Source: an uncultured Porphyromonadaceae bacterium (lineage in GTDB: Bacteria > Bacteroidota > Bacteroidia > Bacteroidales > Paludibacteraceae). Taken from it: 8,868 nucleotides of DNA. The position numbers and the translations under genes are program-made. Below, in pieces: positions 7,540 through 8,868 of the stretch (its first letter is position 1; each line of letters starts with the position of its first letter). The stretch covers positions 1 to 8,868 of the forward strand of contig CALEJM010000280.1 of assembly GCA_937898265.1 (NCBI GenBank), in the 5' to 3' direction. The notes under the pieces were generated by a model. That model was not told where the DNA came from. It made no database searches and worked only from the letters and a program-made list of their open reading frames with translations.

Positions 7540-7558
7540 TTCTTGAAATTTTCAAGAA
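7540..7558. repeat. 19-base palindrome, copy 4
   Basis: This fourth perfect copy lies 83 bases after copy 3 and is the last before the array changes to diverged single units. To the right only the CAAGAAC arm survives in the next units (7594, 7635), without its TTCTTG partner. Confidence 0.8.
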
Positions 7559-7886
7559 CAGTAAATCAAACTTCTCAAAGAAATTGCAAACTGCAAGAAC
7601 AGTATTTCAGTCTTCCCAAAGCAATTTCAAAATGCAAGAACAGCATTTCAAACTTCCCCAAAAAAATTGCAAGTTGCAGCAACAGTAAATTGAACTTTCC
7701 GAACTTCCAGAAATTTTCACGAACAGCATTTCGAACGTCCCGAACTTACAGCAAAGTTGCAATAACTGTGTTTCAAACACATTGAACAGATTGCGAAATT
7801 GCAGAAACAATAAAAGAATCTTTCCCGTCTCGTTGCAACTTTGCAGTGACAACAAATCAAAATGTTTGGAGTCGCAGCAAGATGTG

Positions 7887-8046
7887 CAAGGTTGTTTGCA
7901 AAATGCAAAGCCATCATTTCAAAACGTCCGATTTCATATTGTAAGTATTGCAGTGCTGAAAGTCCGAGGGTGCGGCTATGATTTGCTTATAGACTGTAAG
8001 CAAACAAGCAAAATTCATTGTATCAGCGATTTTTGTCGGAGAAACG
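7887..8046. other. Non-coding spacer between repeat array and promoter
   Basis: A decayed further repeat unit may be present near 7905-7945 (CATCATTTCAAAACGTCC resembles the CAGCATTTCGAACGTCC of the unit at 7718). Beyond that I see no gene, RNA or clear hairpin. An open frame running through here on the plus strand has no recognisable protein features. Confidence 0.5.
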
Positions 8047-8078
8047 TTTGGTGGTTTTGTTTTGTTGCACTATCTTTG
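8047..8078 (+). promoter_or_regulatory. Bacteroidetes-type promoter of the lipoprotein gene
   Basis: TTTG at 8047-8050 and TATCTTTG at 8071-8078 are separated by 20 bases, which fits the Bacteroidetes primary-sigma pattern TTTG-N19-21-TAnnTTTG. Transcription should begin near 8083-8086, giving a leader of about 30 bases to the ATG at 8114. The leader (ending AAAATAACAGTC) is A-rich and has no Shine-Dalgarno sequence, which is usual for the phylum. Confidence 0.8.
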
Positions 8079-8113
8079 CATTCACAAATAACAACTATAT
8101 CAAAATAACAGTC

Positions 8114-8868
8114 ATGAAGAAGAGACCAATCTCAACATTACTTTTGTTGTGCGCAACCCTGCTATGCGTTTCCTGCAAAGTTCATGAACCTGTTGCCAAA
8201 GATGCCACGTTCTATCAGTGGAGAAGAAACGGTCTTAACGTCACCCCAGAAAACGTCAATACGACCCATCCTGGCGCAAACTTTATATACACTGGAGAAT
8301 CGCTCTTTCGTGATACAGTAGTAATATACTTGGAAGAATTCACCAGACTAAATGACTATGGTGTGATGACCTATCACCCTACAGTAGTGACCCAAAGATT
8401 AATACACGATGTATTCATGAAAGACGGTCACACATACGTTACGGGCGAGATTTTGACAGTTAATAGAGCATACGACGACTGGGATGGAAGTTGTTATCGT
8501 ACCTGTACAGCAGATTCTATCAAATATCCTTTTCTTGAAATCGATGGTGTCATCAAGGACATAACCCCAAAAGATCCACACGTTAAAAATCCCAATAAGT
8601 TTTGTGGTGTTCACTTTACTTCAGATGGCAAAAAACTATACACCATAATCAGTGGAGACAGCGAAATTAGAGAATTGCCCCAGGGAAGATGTGAATATGC
8701 TGACTATTATGTCTCAGAAGATGGCGGTGAGCCCTACTACATCGGCTCTTTTGAACGTTTTGCTGTCGGAGACATTGCTAAAGTCGGCAACGAATGGTAT
8801 GTGTGTGGAAAATGGTCAACAAGCCCCTGCTTTCAAAGTAGCACAGAGACCAAAACATTCATTGCGCC
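8114..8868 (+). CDS. Lipoprotein of unknown function (partial, open at right edge)
   Basis: An uninterrupted frame of 251 codons runs from the ATG to the window end. It starts MKKRPISTLLLLCATLLCVSC, a lipoprotein signal with lipobox LCVSC and acylated C21, so export and membrane anchoring are likely. I do not recognise the mature family. Visible features are many aromatic and short beta-like stretches (TFYQWRRNG, VVIYLEEF, HTYVTGEILTVNRAYDDWDG, KLYTIISGDSE, YYIGSF) and six mature cysteines (C127, C131, C164, C193, C231, C239) that could form disulfides. The DGKKLYTI segment followed by later VGNEWYVCGKW recalls bladed repeat proteins, but this is weak. It is AT-richer than the main part of the operon and transcribed divergently from it, from its own strong promoter. 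A short opposite-strand frame inside it (8399-8614) is a shadow. The gene call is firm; the C-terminal end is missing. Confidence 0.85.
   Translation, partial: MKKRPISTLLLLCATLLCVSCKVHEPVAKDATFYQWRRNGLNVTPENVNTTHPGANFIYTGESLFRDTVVIYLEEFTRLNDYGVMTYHPTVVTQRLIHDVFMKDGHTYVTGEILTVNRAYDDWDGSCYRTCTADSIKYPFLEIDGVIKDITPKDPHVKNPNKFCGVHFTSDGKKLYTIISGDSEIRELPQGRCEYADYYVSEDGGEPYYIGSFERFAVGDIAKVGNEWYVCGKWSTSPCFQSSTETKTFIA

Larger units (their letters stand above)
7254..7552. repeat. 83-base higher-order direct repeats
   Basis: Copies start at 7254, 7337, 7420 and 7503, each with GCAAAATTGCATTTAAGAAA, and the spacing is exactly 83 bases each time. Each full copy holds a conserved first part, a GTTTTACG block, a palindrome, and an A-form unit. 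The A units at 7304 and 7470 add a second inverted repeat, CCAAAC-N5-GGTTTG (7312-7328 and 7478-7494). The fourth copy keeps the first part and palindrome, then passes into the diverged units after about 7559. A half copy with the same order precedes the first (7208-7253). Confidence 0.9.
7221..7886. repeat. Tandem array of about 16 units of 41-42 bases
   Basis: The array has units beginning at 7221, 7263, 7304, 7346, 7387, 7429, 7470, 7512, 7553, 7594, 7635, 7677, 7718, 7760, 7802 and 7844. Steps are nearly all 41 or 42 bases (mean about 41.6). Units from 7304 on typically begin CAAGAAC or a variant such as CAGCAAC or CACGAAC, and many end ATTGCAAANTTG or similar. The left half alternates two forms, A (42) and B (41), and the right half is made of single diverged units. 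Weak continuation is possible on both sides (a degenerate TTCTTG-containing half at 7180-7220, and a decayed copy near 7905-7945). Composition is very AT-rich. No open frame follows the period, since 41 is not a multiple of three, so it is non-coding DNA. It lies upstream of both divergent promoters and outside both predicted transcripts. Confidence 0.88.

Noticed and set aside
7543..7785. Plus-strand 80-residue frame inside the repeats
   Set aside because: It arises from repeat sequence, has no leader or promoter, mixes 41- and 42-base steps so that frame shifts between units, and its composition (Ser, Lys, Asn, Phe) looks like translated AT-rich DNA.
7221..7886. CRISPR array
   Set aside because: There are no unique spacers. 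The full 83-base (or 41-42 base) period is repetitive, and no cas genes are near.
7221..7886. Replication origin or plasmid iterons
   Set aside because: I saw no DnaA-box cluster (TTATCCACA-like), no rep, par or dnaA gene, and the context is ordinary chromosomal genes.
7607..7917. Minus-strand frames in the array (82 and 66 residues)
   Set aside because: They are cysteine- and phenylalanine-rich products of the AT-rich repeat, overlap each other in different frames, and have no promoter.
7782..8108. Plus-strand 108-residue frame before the lipoprotein gene
   Set aside because: It covers the end of the array and runs across the strong promoter at 8047-8078. It shows no signal, domain or codon pattern of a gene.

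Overview
The window looks like a chromosomal piece of a Bacteroidales bacterium, probably Prevotella-like or a relative. The evidence is that starts lack Shine-Dalgarno sequences and follow A/T-rich leaders, that a perfect TAnnTTTG-type -7 promoter element with a correctly spaced TTTG lies before the plus-strand gene, that lipoprotein signals have the short Bacteroidetes form, and that the gene set (exported C1B peptidase, MltF lipoprotein, PolB-type exonuclease, Udk) is familiar from this order. The genus is an inference.

Positions 1-6957 hold eight minus-strand genes with gaps of only 5 to 18 bases, almost certainly one operon. In transcription order they are: uridine kinase (udk); a PolB-related 3'-5' exonuclease; an exported PepC/bleomycin-hydrolase-type cysteine peptidase; an AT-richer secreted protein of unknown function; a lipoprotein murein transglycosylase of the MltF type; a metallo-beta-lactamase/beta-CASP RNase-like hydrolase; an unrecognised 176-residue soluble protein; and the first 32 codons of another exported protein cut by the left edge. 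The operon mixes nucleotide salvage and nucleic-acid processing (cytosol) with peptide and peptidoglycan turnover (envelope). No single pathway joins them all, so shared growth-linked expression is the most I would infer.

Positions 6958-8113 are a 1.16-kb AT-rich non-coding gap between divergent transcription units. Most of it is a tandem repeat array (about 7221-7886, perhaps fading out on both sides) built on a unit of 41-42 bases. In the left half two diverged forms of the unit alternate (42 + 41), giving an exact 83-base higher-order repeat with a 17-19 base perfect palindrome once per period. In the right half the units are single and strongly diverged. This satellite-like structure is the most unusual thing in the window. 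The flank next to the udk promoter carries a perfect 14-base palindrome and two overlapping inverted repeats.

Positions 8114-8868 hold the beginning of a plus-strand lipoprotein gene, open to the right edge, behind a strong Bacteroidetes promoter. No rRNA, tRNA, insertion sequence or CRISPR array was seen.
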